A stretch of 64,000 nt of DNA from Martelella sp. AD-3 (lineage in GTDB: Bacteria > Pseudomonadota > Alphaproteobacteria > Rhizobiales > Rhizobiaceae). Made by a program: the position numbers and the translations under genes. Location: contig NZ_CP014275.1 in the NCBI RefSeq assembly GCF_001578105.1, positions 62,001 through 126,000 of the forward strand, written 5' to 3'. Positions 17,234 through 25,161 of the stretch are shown here, in pieces; position 1 is the first letter of the stretch; each line of letters starts with the position of its first letter. The notes below the pieces were generated by a model, which saw nothing but the letters and a program-made list of their open reading frames with translations, was not told the origin of the DNA and ran no database searches.

Positions 17234-18301
17234 TTGCGCTGTTTTGCTTCGAAGCCTCGCCGAGGTCTGCCCTTCATCTTTTCCTTGCTCTTTCTTGGTC
17301 TTCTGTCGCTGCCCGGTTTCGCCTCGGCGCAAACGGTCGCGGAGCCGGTCAAGGCGCGCGATGCGCCGGATCGGGCCATGGCCGCCATCGTCACCGGCGT
17401 TGACCAGCTCGTCTGCAGCGCGACCGTGATCGGCCCCAGGCACGTGCTGACAGCGGCTACCTGCGTCATCGATCCGGAAACGGATGCGGTGCTTGCCGAC
17501 CGGCAGGTGATGCCGCGCGTCGATCTCGATGACGGCTATATTCCAACCGCGCGGCGCTTCATCCGGCGCGTGTTCGTGCCGGTGGACGGGGCGCCCTTCG
17601 GCCCGTCTGACCGTTTCGAAGGCAAGCTCGCCATTGTCGAGACTGCCGAACTTGTCGAGCATCCGCCCTTCAGCGCCGAGACCGACGAGGCGGCTTTCGA
17701 CCGGCGGGAGACGGAAGGCGACGATGGCATTCTGACGATCCGGTTCTACGACCGTGCGACAGGCGGCCAGATGACGACATCGGCCTGCGCGGCGCTTTCC
17801 ATCGCGCCGGGAGACATCATGGCGATGAACTGCGCTCTGCCGGAAGGGGCTTCCGGCGCGGCAATTCGCGTGGCCTCCGGGATTACCGGGCTCTATCTTT
17901 ATCCGGGTGCGGGACGTTATATCGGCAATGCCGAAATCGAGGCGATCGGCCGGGTCGTCACCGGGGCCGGTTCACCCTTCTTCCGCGCCATCGAAGCGAC
18001 GCCTGACCTTTCCATCACATTCGTCCTGAGCAATCGCTGCGACGCGCCGATCGACTACAGCCTGCGCTACCGTCCGGTTGGCGGCGGCGGCGATTTCACC
18101 ACCGTTTCCGGTCGGATCGAGTCCGGCCAGCGCCGCTTCGTCGACCTGATGACGGATAATGGCGTGGTCTATATGCGCGGGACCGCCAAGGACGGCGCGC
18201 TCGTCTGGGATGGCGGCCGGGTGTTCGAGGACGGCCGCTATTTCGATATCCGCATCAACAGCTGGGGCGACTATTTCCATTCGCTGAGCTGTGACGAATA
18301 G
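17234..18301 (+). CDS. Secreted trypsin-like protein lacking the catalytic His (probable pseudo-protease)
   Basis: I start the gene at TTG 17234, right after GGGGAGG and one base beyond the upstream stop codon, giving 355 residues. Residues about 11-33 are a signal peptide ending FASAQ. The trypsin-fold landmarks are degenerate: CSATVIGPRHVLTAATC (61-77) has Thr76 where the TAAHC histidine should be, while both cysteines remain. EGASGAA (204-210) keeps Ser207 but lacks the Asp of GDSGGP. A roughly 95-residue beta-rich C-terminal domain follows (from ITFVLSNRC, 261). It is probably not an active protease and may bind partners or peptides. It is the last gene of the overlapping envelope triad. 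Confidence 0.7.
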   Translation: MRCFASKPRRGLPFIFSLLFLGLLSLPGFASAQTVAEPVKARDAPDRAMAAIVTGVDQLVCSATVIGPRHVLTAATCVIDPETDAVLADRQVMPRVDLDDGYIPTARRFIRRVFVPVDGAPFGPSDRFEGKLAIVETAELVEHPPFSAETDEAAFDRRETEGDDGILTIRFYDRATGGQMTTSACAALSIAPGDIMAMNCALPEGASGAAIRVASGITGLYLYPGAGRYIGNAEIEAIGRVVTGAGSPFFRAIEATPDLSITFVLSNRCDAPIDYSLRYRPVGGGGDFTTVSGRIESGQRRFVDLMTDNGVVYMRGTAKDGALVWDGGRVFEDGRYFDIRINSWGDYFHSLSCDE

Positions 18302-18325
18302 CGCCCGGGAGCCTTGACGACCGGC

Positions 18326-19402
18326 TCAGCCGGCGTAGCCGTCCCGGCAAAGCCGCTCGAGCTCTTTCCTGTCGAGGCTGGCAAAACCGAGCGCGGGCAG
18401 AAGGTCGTTGTCGGCGGCAAGATCACGGCCATAGGCGGCCGAGAAGATCGCCGTGCCGGCCTCGTGCAGCGTCGCCGGAGCGCCGGCCATGCGGCCGAGC
18501 GCGCTGGTGGCAACGAGGCCGAAGGGCACATCCTCCAGAATATAGCGGCTCTCGATGGTCGAGGGGCCGAAGCCGCCGCGGCCCTGCGCATGCATCTCCT
18601 GGTTCATCTCCGAGACTGAGGCGAGCGGGACATGGAAGGACAGCGAAAAGTGCTCGCGCACCGTCTTCACGTGAAGCCCGAATTTCTCCGCGATCGCCAG
18701 CCGCTCGGCATCCAGCGCCTCGATGAAGCGGCCGACGGCCGGGGTGATGTTCTCGCCCTGACCCCAGGTCTCGCCCTTTTCCATCCGCGTCAGGTTCATC
18801 AGCGCAATGCCGAGATGGTTCTGCGGGTTGAGGTTGGACAGCGCGATCGCCATCAGCCCGTCGCGCCTGACGAAACGATCGCCGAACAATTCGGTGCAGA
18901 GCGCGTGGCCTTCATCCATGGCGCTGAAGGGGACGGTTGCCATGTCGACCTTCTGGCGCACGGTGTTGACCACGACGGCGCTGTCGCCGTTTTTCCGCGC
19001 GGTCAGAAGCGTCGTGCCCCAGGCGATGATCGGCAGGGTCTTGCCGGCCTCTTTCAGCGCGCGCGAAAGATAGAGCGCGGCAAAGGAACTGTGGGAGGAA
19101 ATGATCACCGGCGTGCCGGGCTTCAGATGGTCCGTCATGGCATCGATGGCTGACCGGTGGCCGTTGACCGGCATCGCGATCATCACCAGATCGGCGTTGC
19201 CGACGGCATCCGCGCATGAGGGCGCGACCCCGACAGGGCCTTCGAATTCCACCGCGCCCGTGGCCGTCAGCGCCGTGCCCTCGGCAAGTTCCACGGCCCT
19301 TGTGCCGGACGGCGACCAGAGCACGGGCGCATGGCCGGCATCGGCGATGAAGGCGGCAAGGCCGTAGGCGTTGTTGCCTGCGCCGAGAATTGCGATTTTC
19401 AT
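18326..19402 (-). CDS. NAD(P)-binding octopine/nopaline dehydrogenase family protein
   Basis: At 358 residues the protein has an N-terminal Rossmann domain (MKIAILGAGNNAYGLAAFI, GxGxxA at 7-12) and the all-helical opine-dehydrogenase C-terminal domain (about 180-350, with NLNPQNHLGIALMNLTRME bearing the conserved Asn-Pro and His). The family makes or oxidises opines, which are secondary amines joining an amino acid and a 2-oxo acid. It lies just downstream of an Lrp regulator on the same strand, and both diverge from a racemase-transporter-oxygenase operon. An opine-like or N-alkyl amino acid substrate is therefore plausible. The exact substrate cannot be read from sequence. Confidence 0.82.
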   Translation of the reverse strand: MKIAILGAGNNAYGLAAFIADAGHAPVLWSPSGTRAVELAEGTALTATGAVEFEGPVGVAPSCADAVGNADLVMIAMPVNGHRSAIDAMTDHLKPGTPVIISSHSSFAALYLSRALKEAGKTLPIIAWGTTLLTARKNGDSAVVVNTVRQKVDMATVPFSAMDEGHALCTELFGDRFVRRDGLMAIALSNLNPQNHLGIALMNLTRMEKGETWGQGENITPAVGRFIEALDAERLAIAEKFGLHVKTVREHFSLSFHVPLASVSEMNQEMHAQGRGGFGPSTIESRYILEDVPFGLVATSALGRMAGAPATLHEAGTAIFSAAYGRDLAADNDLLPALGFASLDRKELERLCRDGYAG

Positions 19403-19424
19403 GGGTCTTCGAGCCTTTGTCTCT

Positions 19425-19886
19425 TCACATGTAATTGGTCGGCAGCGCCGTGGTGAACTTCAGTTCCTCCATCGCGATCGAGGAGTTGATGTCGGAGAAT
19501 TCCAGCCGCGAAATCAGGTTCTTGTAGACCTGGTCATAGGTCTCGATGTCGGGAACGACAATTCTCAGCAGGTAATCGGTATCGCCGGTCAGCCGGTAGG
19601 CCTCGGTCACCTCGGGAATGTCCCTGATCTGCTTGCGGAATTCATCGAACCATTCGATGGCGTGGCGCGGCGCCTTGACGGCGATGAAGATGGTCATCGG
19701 AATATTGGCCATCTTGCGGTCGATGAGGGCAACGCGCGCGCGGATGAAGCCGAGGTCTTCCATGCGCTTGATCCGCCGCCAGCAGGGCGTGTGCGAAAGG
19801 CCGACCTCCTCGGCGATCTCGCTCACCGTCCGGTCTGCCTGGCGCTGCAGGATATCGACGATCTTGCGGTCGATCTGGTCAAACAT
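19425..19886 (-). CDS. Lrp/AsnC-family transcriptional regulator
   Basis: This 153-residue regulator has an N-terminal helix-turn-helix (VSEIAEEVGLSHTPCWRRIKRMEDLGFI, residues 21-48) and an AsnC/RAM ligand-binding domain (about 68-145, with VTEAYRLTGDTDYLLRIVV). Such proteins sense amino acids and usually control a neighbouring catabolic or transport gene. It is read from an ATG at 19884-19886 with CAGGAA just upstream. The 399-base region it shares with the divergent racemase operon is the obvious place for its operators. The opine-dehydrogenase-like gene follows 22 bases later on the same strand. Confidence 0.92.
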   Translation of the reverse strand: MFDQIDRKIVDILQRQADRTVSEIAEEVGLSHTPCWRRIKRMEDLGFIRARVALIDRKMANIPMTIFIAVKAPRHAIEWFDEFRKQIRDIPEVTEAYRLTGDTDYLLRIVVPDIETYDQVYKNLISRLEFSDINSSIAMEELKFTTALPTNYM

Positions 19887-20285
19887 TTCCTGACGCTCCC
19901 CTGATGTCCCGCAGAGGGGACGAAATTCTCAGAACTCACTGAAAATCGAGACGGATTTTTCGTCTGCTCTTCCGTTTCGACAAAATATGACGCCGAAATA
20001 GACTTGCGGATATGGCTTAATTCGCAGGTTGACCCTTGTCAAAATGCAGAAAATTCCGCATGCTTTGCCCAAGTTTTGGTAAATTGTATCTTTTGAGTAA
20101 AATTTGTGCACTAGTATGGGATTCATGTCAAGTTCGCATGGTGGATAAAATATCCGCATTCAGCATGTTCTTGTAGGATGGAATCTCTTTAAATCCCATG
20201 TTCGTGCAAAAATAAGAAAACTCTCTTCTGTCAGGTTCGCTACGCTGATTATGTTCGTACCTGAAACAGAATTGAGAATGAGACA
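19887..20285. promoter_or_regulatory. AT-rich divergent control region between lrp-like and racemase genes
   Basis: These 399 bases are much richer in A and T than the rest of the window, particularly 19960-20285. They must contain promoters for both the minus-strand regulator and the plus-strand racemase operon. AT-rich, bendable DNA is what Lrp-type proteins usually bind. The only clear sequence repetitions are short A/T tracts (for example around 20075-20110). No protein-coding frame with start signals is convincing. The operator positions are not resolved. Confidence 0.5.
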
Positions 20286-21029
20286 ATGAAAAGGATAGGT
20301 CTGATCGGCGGCATGAGCTGGGAGAGCACCGCAGTGTATTACAAGCACATCAACGAGGAGGTCCGGCGCCTGATGGGCGACGGCTTGGCTTCGGCGGATC
20401 TTTGCCTGCGCTCCGTCAATTTCTCCGAGATTGTCGCGCATCAGAAGGCCGGACGCTGGGACCTCGCGGCCGAAACGCTGATCGCGGCCGCGCGCGAGCT
20501 GGAGCAATGCGGCTGCGCCATGGTGCTGATCTGCACCAATACGATGCATATCCTCGCCGACGAGGTGCAGGCGGCGATCAAGATTCCGCTGATCCACATT
20601 GCGGAAGTGACCGGCGCTGCGGTGAAGAAGAAGGGCCTGGACCGGCCTCTGCTTCTGGCCACGCGCTACACGATGGAGAAGCCGTTCTATGTCGGCTACC
20701 TCAGGGACCGTTTCGGCCTTGATCCGGTCATTCCGGAAGAGGTCGACAGGACAACTGTCCATGACGTGATCTTCGAGGAGATATGCTGCGGGGTGATCAG
20801 CCGCGCATCGCGCGAACGCTATGTCGAGATCGCCGAGCGGGCGAAACTGAGAGGCGCCGACTGCATCATTTTCGGCTGCACCGAGGTCGGTCTTCTGGTC
20901 CGTCCGGAGGATTTCGACCTGCCCTGCTTCGATTCAACGCTGCTTCATGCCGAGGCGGCGGTCAGGTTCTCCCTGGAAGACGAGCTTTCAGCGGAGGGGA
21001 AAGAAAGCCGTCCTCTTCCAGTCCACTAG
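20286..21029 (+). CDS. Aspartate/glutamate/hydantoin racemase-family protein
   Basis: The 247-residue cytoplasmic protein belongs to the cofactor-independent Asp/Glu racemase family. GLIGGMSWESTAVYY (residues 5-19) is the family start. LICTNTMH and IIFGCTEVGLL each provide one of the two catalytic cysteines that remove and add the alpha proton from opposite faces. The length and start wording are closest to YgeA-type broad-specificity amino acid racemases. It is the first gene of the long operon, followed 71 bases later by a periplasmic binding protein, so it may convert an imported D-amino acid or related compound. The amino acid is unknown. Confidence 0.85.
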   Translation: MKRIGLIGGMSWESTAVYYKHINEEVRRLMGDGLASADLCLRSVNFSEIVAHQKAGRWDLAAETLIAAARELEQCGCAMVLICTNTMHILADEVQAAIKIPLIHIAEVTGAAVKKKGLDRPLLLATRYTMEKPFYVGYLRDRFGLDPVIPEEVDRTTVHDVIFEEICCGVISRASRERYVEIAERAKLRGADCIIFGCTEVGLLVRPEDFDLPCFDSTLLHAEAAVRFSLEDELSAEGKESRPLPVH

Positions 21030-21100
21030 GTCGGCGAGGAAAAGCCCGCGCTCCGGCCGAGAGGGACCGGACGCGGGACAGACAAACCAGGAGATCGAGA

Positions 21101-22201
21101 ATGACACTTCGCAATCCGACACGGCGCACGACCCTGAAGATGATGGGGACAAGCGCGGGGCTCATTGCCGCGCCGTCCATCATCCGTCCGGCCTATGCCC
21201 AGAGCAATGTCCTCAACATCACGACCTATGACAAGTTCCTCCCCGAGGGCTTCGTCGAGCAGTTCGAGAAGGATACCGGCATCGAGGTGCGCATCCGCCT
21301 GACAGACGACCAGGGCAAGCAGTACAACCTGCTCGCGGCCGAAGGCGCCGATCCGACCACCGATATCGTCACCGTCGCCGGTCACCGTCTCAGCCAGTTC
21401 ATGGCTTCCGATCTCCTGCAGCCGATCGATCCCGCCAGGATATCCACCTGGGACAATCTTGCGGGGCCCTACAAGGGCGCGCCGCAGCTCGTCCGCAAGG
21501 GCGAGGTCTATGGCGTGCCGCTGCTTGCCGGTTTCGAAGGCATGGTTCGCAACACCGACTACACCAAGCCCTCCGATAGCTGGGGCCTGATGTTCGATCC
21601 GGAATACAAGGGCTTCACCACCTACATCATCTCCGACTTTGTCTCCATCACCATGAAATATCTGGGCTATGACGGCGATTTCGTCGCCTATGTCGACAAG
21701 CCTGAGGAAGCCCAGGCCGCGGTCAACGCGGCGCGCGATTTCCTCATCGAGCACAAGGACATGGTCCGCAAGTTCTATGACGGCGGCGCCGAAGTGCAGC
21801 AGATGCTGGTCAATGAGGACGTCTATGTCGCCCAGACCTGGTCCGGCCCGGCCGCCAAGCTGATCATGGACGGTTTCCCGATCGAACTGTCGATCCCGAA
21901 GGAGGGCACCTACGGCTTCCTCTACTCCTTCAACCTGGTCAACCATGCGCCGAACGTGGATGCTGCCTACACGTTCTTCTCCGCGCTCCTCGCCAATCCG
22001 GAAGTCGGCGCGGCGATGACGCGCCAGTCCGGCTTTGCCAGCGCCTTTGCCGGCGTCGACAAGCTGCTCACCGACCGCGAGCGCGCGGCGATTGCGCTGC
22101 CGGAAGAGCAGATCGCCCGCATCCAGTTCTTCGCGGAAGAAAACCGCGACATGAAGAACGAGATGATCGACAGGGCCGTTGCCGAAATCAAGGCGGCCTG
22201 A
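21101..22201 (+). CDS. Periplasmic binding protein of a polyamine-type ABC importer
   Basis: From ATG 21101 the protein has 366 residues. It carries a Tat-like signal (RRTTLKMMGTSAGLIAAPSIIRPAYA, about residues 8-33), so it is probably exported folded. The mature chain (INTTYDKFLPEGFVEQFEKDTGIEVRIRLTDDQ in gist) resembles PotD/PotF-type binding proteins for spermidine and putrescine. The same fold also binds opines, mannopine and other amines in rhizobia. The two permeases and the ATPase follow directly. An apparent longer frame back to 20783 runs through the racemase gene and is a shadow. The ligand is unproven. Confidence 0.85.
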   Translation: MTLRNPTRRTTLKMMGTSAGLIAAPSIIRPAYAQSNVLNITTYDKFLPEGFVEQFEKDTGIEVRIRLTDDQGKQYNLLAAEGADPTTDIVTVAGHRLSQFMASDLLQPIDPARISTWDNLAGPYKGAPQLVRKGEVYGVPLLAGFEGMVRNTDYTKPSDSWGLMFDPEYKGFTTYIISDFVSITMKYLGYDGDFVAYVDKPEEAQAAVNAARDFLIEHKDMVRKFYDGGAEVQQMLVNEDVYVAQTWSGPAAKLIMDGFPIELSIPKEGTYGFLYSFNLVNHAPNVDAAYTFFSALLANPEVGAAMTRQSGFASAFAGVDKLLTDRERAAIALPEEQIARIQFFAEENRDMKNEMIDRAVAEIKAA

Positions 22202-22268
22202 TCAATGCCCCGGCCGGGCGGCAGCATTTCGCCCGGTCGACTGCGCTACGCCGTAGCCTTTGTAATCT

Positions 22269-23267
22269 ATGGATTTTCTGACTATGACCAATGATGTTTT
22301 GGCCGGTGGCGGTCAGGGCGCGAAGACGTCACGGGCGCGCTATTCAAGCTGGATCGGCAAGGTCGCCCGCTCGCCGTTCTACCGCGGAACGATCGGTCTT
22401 CTTGCCGAAAACCGCGTCGCCCGGCTTGTCGTCCTGCTGGCCGTTCCGCTCGCCTGGATCGCCTTCTTCAATATCGGTCCGATCCTGCAGATGGGCAATA
22501 TTTCGCTCCTTGCCAACTATCCGCTGATGGACGGCGACGAGCCGGTCTATACGCTTTCGCAATACGCGCTGTTCTTCCAGGAGAGCCTCTATTTCGTGCC
22601 CTTCCTGCGCAGCCTCGTCTTCTCCCTGGTGGTGACGGCGTCAACGCTCGTCGTGGTCTATCCGGTCGCCTATTATATCGGCAAGGTCATCCGCCCCGCC
22701 TCGCGCAACAAGGCGCTCTTGCTGCTGCTGACGCCGTTCTGGGCGGGCGAGATCATCCGCGTCTTCTCGGTCATCATGCTTCTGGCCAATCGCGGCGCCG
22801 TCAACGCGCTTCTGCGCGAACTTGGGTTTATCGACCGGCCGATCCCGATGCTCTACACCTATTTCTCACTGAGCTTCGGCGTCGTCTACCTGATCGCCCT
22901 CTACATGCTGCTGCCGCTCTATTCCTCGATCGAGAAGATCCCGAACAGCCTGCTCGATGCCGCAGCCGATCTCGGCGCCGGCCCGTTGCAGCGCTTCCGC
23001 CGGGTGATCCTGCCGCTGTCGCGCGACGGCATCGTCTCGGGCTGCAGTCTGGTGTTCCTGACGTCCATTGGCGTTTTCGCCGCGCCGCTTCTGCTCGGCG
23101 GGCCGAATACGGTGATCTTCCCGGAAATCATCGCCCAGCTGTTCCACGGCTCCAACGACAAATGGCCGGCGGGCGCTGCCTTCTCGATCATCATGCTGTT
23201 GATCTCGCTCACCACGGTCGGCCTGTTCATGCGGGTTGTCGGCGGGCGCAACGTGAAGCTGATGTGA
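22269..23267 (+). CDS. ABC importer permease, PotB type
   Basis: The 332-residue inner-membrane subunit has about six helices after a cytoplasmic N-terminus of roughly 50 residues. IPNSLLDAAADLGAGPLQRFRRVILPLSRDGIVSG (about residues 224-258) is the EAA loop that docks the ATPase. The arrangement matches the first permease (PotB/PotH) of polyamine-type importers. It starts 67 bases after the binding protein and ends 10 bases before the second permease. The N-terminal extension before the first helix is longer than usual; an internal ATG at 22284 is another possible start. Confidence 0.87.
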   Translation: MDFLTMTNDVLAGGGQGAKTSRARYSSWIGKVARSPFYRGTIGLLAENRVARLVVLLAVPLAWIAFFNIGPILQMGNISLLANYPLMDGDEPVYTLSQYALFFQESLYFVPFLRSLVFSLVVTASTLVVVYPVAYYIGKVIRPASRNKALLLLLTPFWAGEIIRVFSVIMLLANRGAVNALLRELGFIDRPIPMLYTYFSLSFGVVYLIALYMLLPLYSSIEKIPNSLLDAAADLGAGPLQRFRRVILPLSRDGIVSGCSLVFLTSIGVFAAPLLLGGPNTVIFPEIIAQLFHGSNDKWPAGAAFSIIMLLISLTTVGLFMRVVGGRNVKLM

Positions 23268-23277
23268 GGGACCGACG

Positions 23278-24069
23278 ATGCGTTTTTACATGAAAAACCC
23301 CCAGAACGTTTTCCTCACCGGCTTCTACTGGGCCTTCGTCGCCTATCTCTTCGTGCCGCTGATGCTGATGACGGCGATGAGCTTCAAGGATTCGAACTTC
23401 ATCTCGTTCCCGATCGATAGCTTCACGATGAAATGGTATGTCCAGGTGGTGCAGGACGAACAGTTCCTGAGCGCCGTCGGCTATTCGCTGATGATCGCCT
23501 TCGTCGTCACCGTCGTGGCCACCGCAATCGGCGTCTGGATCGCGCTCCTTGCCTCCAACGAGGCGATCTGGGGCAAGGCGGTCATCTTCGCGCTCGCCTG
23601 TCTGCCCGCCGTCGTCCCTGGCATGATCCAGGCAATCTCGATGCGCATCTTCATCCGCGCGATCGACGTTCCGACCGGCACCTTCGCCATCATCCTCGGT
23701 CATACGGTGCATGCCGTGCCCTTCGTGGTGATCATGGCAATGACCAGGCTGCGCTCGATGCCGTCGAGCCTTGTCGATGCGGCGCGCGATCTGGGCGCAG
23801 ACAATTTCATCGCCTTCTTTCGCGTCACGCTGCCCTATCTCGGCCCGGCGCTGGTCGGCGGCATGATCTTCTGCGCGTTGACGAGCATCGACGATTTCGT
23901 CCGCACCTTCTTCCTCGGCGGCTACCAGACCACCCTTCCGATGCTGATCTTCGCCAAGATTTCGGGCGGCATGTCGCCGGAGATCAACGCCATGGCAACA
24001 CTCGTCCTCATCGCCACCGGCGCCGTCGGGCTTTATGCCGAACGCCGCGTCCGCCGTTCAAGGAACTGA
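23278..24069 (+). CDS. ABC importer permease, PotC type
   Basis: This 263-residue membrane protein is the second permease of the importer. It shows an N-terminal helix (about residues 12-34) and further helices spread to the C-terminus. The EAA loop reads SLVDAARDLGADNFIAFFRVTLPYLGP (about 163-189). PotC-like proteins pair with PotB-like ones to make the membrane channel. The gene follows its partner by 10 bases and touches the ATPase gene, whose ATG is two bases past this stop codon, so translation is probably coupled. Confidence 0.87.
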   Translation: MRFYMKNPQNVFLTGFYWAFVAYLFVPLMLMTAMSFKDSNFISFPIDSFTMKWYVQVVQDEQFLSAVGYSLMIAFVVTVVATAIGVWIALLASNEAIWGKAVIFALACLPAVVPGMIQAISMRIFIRAIDVPTGTFAIILGHTVHAVPFVVIMAMTRLRSMPSSLVDAARDLGADNFIAFFRVTLPYLGPALVGGMIFCALTSIDDFVRTFFLGGYQTTLPMLIFAKISGGMSPEINAMATLVLIATGAVGLYAERRVRRSRN

Positions 24070-24070
24070 A

Positions 24071-25141
24071 ATGCAACCGCTCGTCCACTTCAAGAACGTC
24101 AACAAATATTACGGCAAAGCGCTCGCCGTGAACAATCTCGACCTTCAGATCGAGCGCGGCAGGTTCGTCACCCTTCTCGGGCCTTCGGGCTGCGGAAAAT
24201 CGACCTCGCTGCGTATGCTGGGCGGCTTCGAGGACCCGTCCTCCGGTTCCATCCTGCTCGACGGCAAGGATGTGACGCACCTGCCGCCGCACCGGCGCAA
24301 TGTCAATATCGTGTTCCAGGACTATGCGCTGTTTCCGCACCTGACGGTTGGCCGCAACATCGCCTTCGGGCTCGAGTTGAAGGGCATGCCGTCAGAGAAG
24401 ATCCACGCCCGGGTGATGGAACTTCTGGCGCTGGTCGAGCTGCAGGACTATGCCGACCGCATGCCCGATCAGCTTTCCGGCGGCCAGCGCCAGCGCGTGG
24501 CGCTGATGCGCGCGCTCGCGCCCGATCCGGACGTGCTGCTGCTCGACGAACCGCTTTCCGCGCTCGACGCGAAGCTCCGCCACCAGATGCAGATCGAACT
24601 GAAGAGCATTCAGGAAAAGACCGGCAAGACCTTCCTCTTCGTCACCCATGACCAGGAAGAGGCGCTGACCATGTCGGATGTCATCGTCGTGATGAACAAT
24701 GGCAGGGTGGAGCAGATGGGCGATCCCCACACGCTTTATGCCCGCCCTGTCAACCGTTTCGTCGCCACCTTCATCGGCGAATCGAACTTTCTTGATGCCG
24801 TGGTTCAGTCGGTCGACGGCAATATCGCCACGCTCGACTGGTGCGGCCATATCATCCACGCCACGCTCACCGGCCCCGCCGCAAAGGTCGGAAGCCATGT
24901 CACCGTGGCGCTGAGACCCGAAGCGATCTATGCGGTCAGCCGCGAGCCGGACCGCAGGATCGCGCTGCCGGGCAGGATCACAAACCGGCTGTTCAAGGGC
25001 AATTTCACCGCGCTCACCGTCGGGCTCAACGAGGGCCAGTCGCTTGTGGCCCAGCTTGATCCGGTGGCGCTCGCGCATCTGGAGGGCGACGATGTCTGGA
25101 TCGGCTGGCGCGAGGAAGACGCCGTCGTGCTTGCTGACTGA
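24071..25141 (+). CDS. ABC importer ATPase, PotA type
   Basis: The 356-residue subunit has Walker A GPSGCGKS (about residues 37-44), signature [15 protein letters not shown], Walker B LLLDEP and a switch histidine in FVTHDQEEA. A TOBE domain follows from about 275. It drives uptake by the two permeases and resembles PotA of spermidine/putrescine importers. The ATG at 24071 lies just after the permease stop and is preceded by AAGGAAC. A 20-base gap leads to the monooxygenase gene, tying the transporter to the catabolic enzymes that follow. Confidence 0.9.
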   Translation: MQPLVHFKNVNKYYGKALAVNNLDLQIERGRFVTLLGPSGCGKSTSLRMLGGFEDPSSGSILLDGKDVTHLPPHRRNVNIVFQDYALFPHLTVGRNIAFGLELKGMPSEKIHARVMELLALVELQDYADRMPDQLSGGQRQRVALMRALAPDPDVLLLDEPLSALDAKLRHQMQIELKSIQEKTGKTFLFVTHDQEEALTMSDVIVVMNNGRVEQMGDPHTLYARPVNRFVATFIGESNFLDAVVQSVDGNIATLDWCGHIIHATLTGPAAKVGSHVTVALRPEAIYAVSREPDRRIALPGRITNRLFKGNFTALTVGLNEGQSLVAQLDPVALAHLEGDDVWIGWREEDAVVLAD

Positions 25142-25161
25142 TGCTCTGAAGGACTGAAGAC

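Noticed and set aside
20783..21100. An extended start of the binding protein through the racemase gene
   Set aside because: It would replace a clear Tat signal with unrelated residues from the racemase's other frame; ATG 21101 has an AGGAG-like site upstream.
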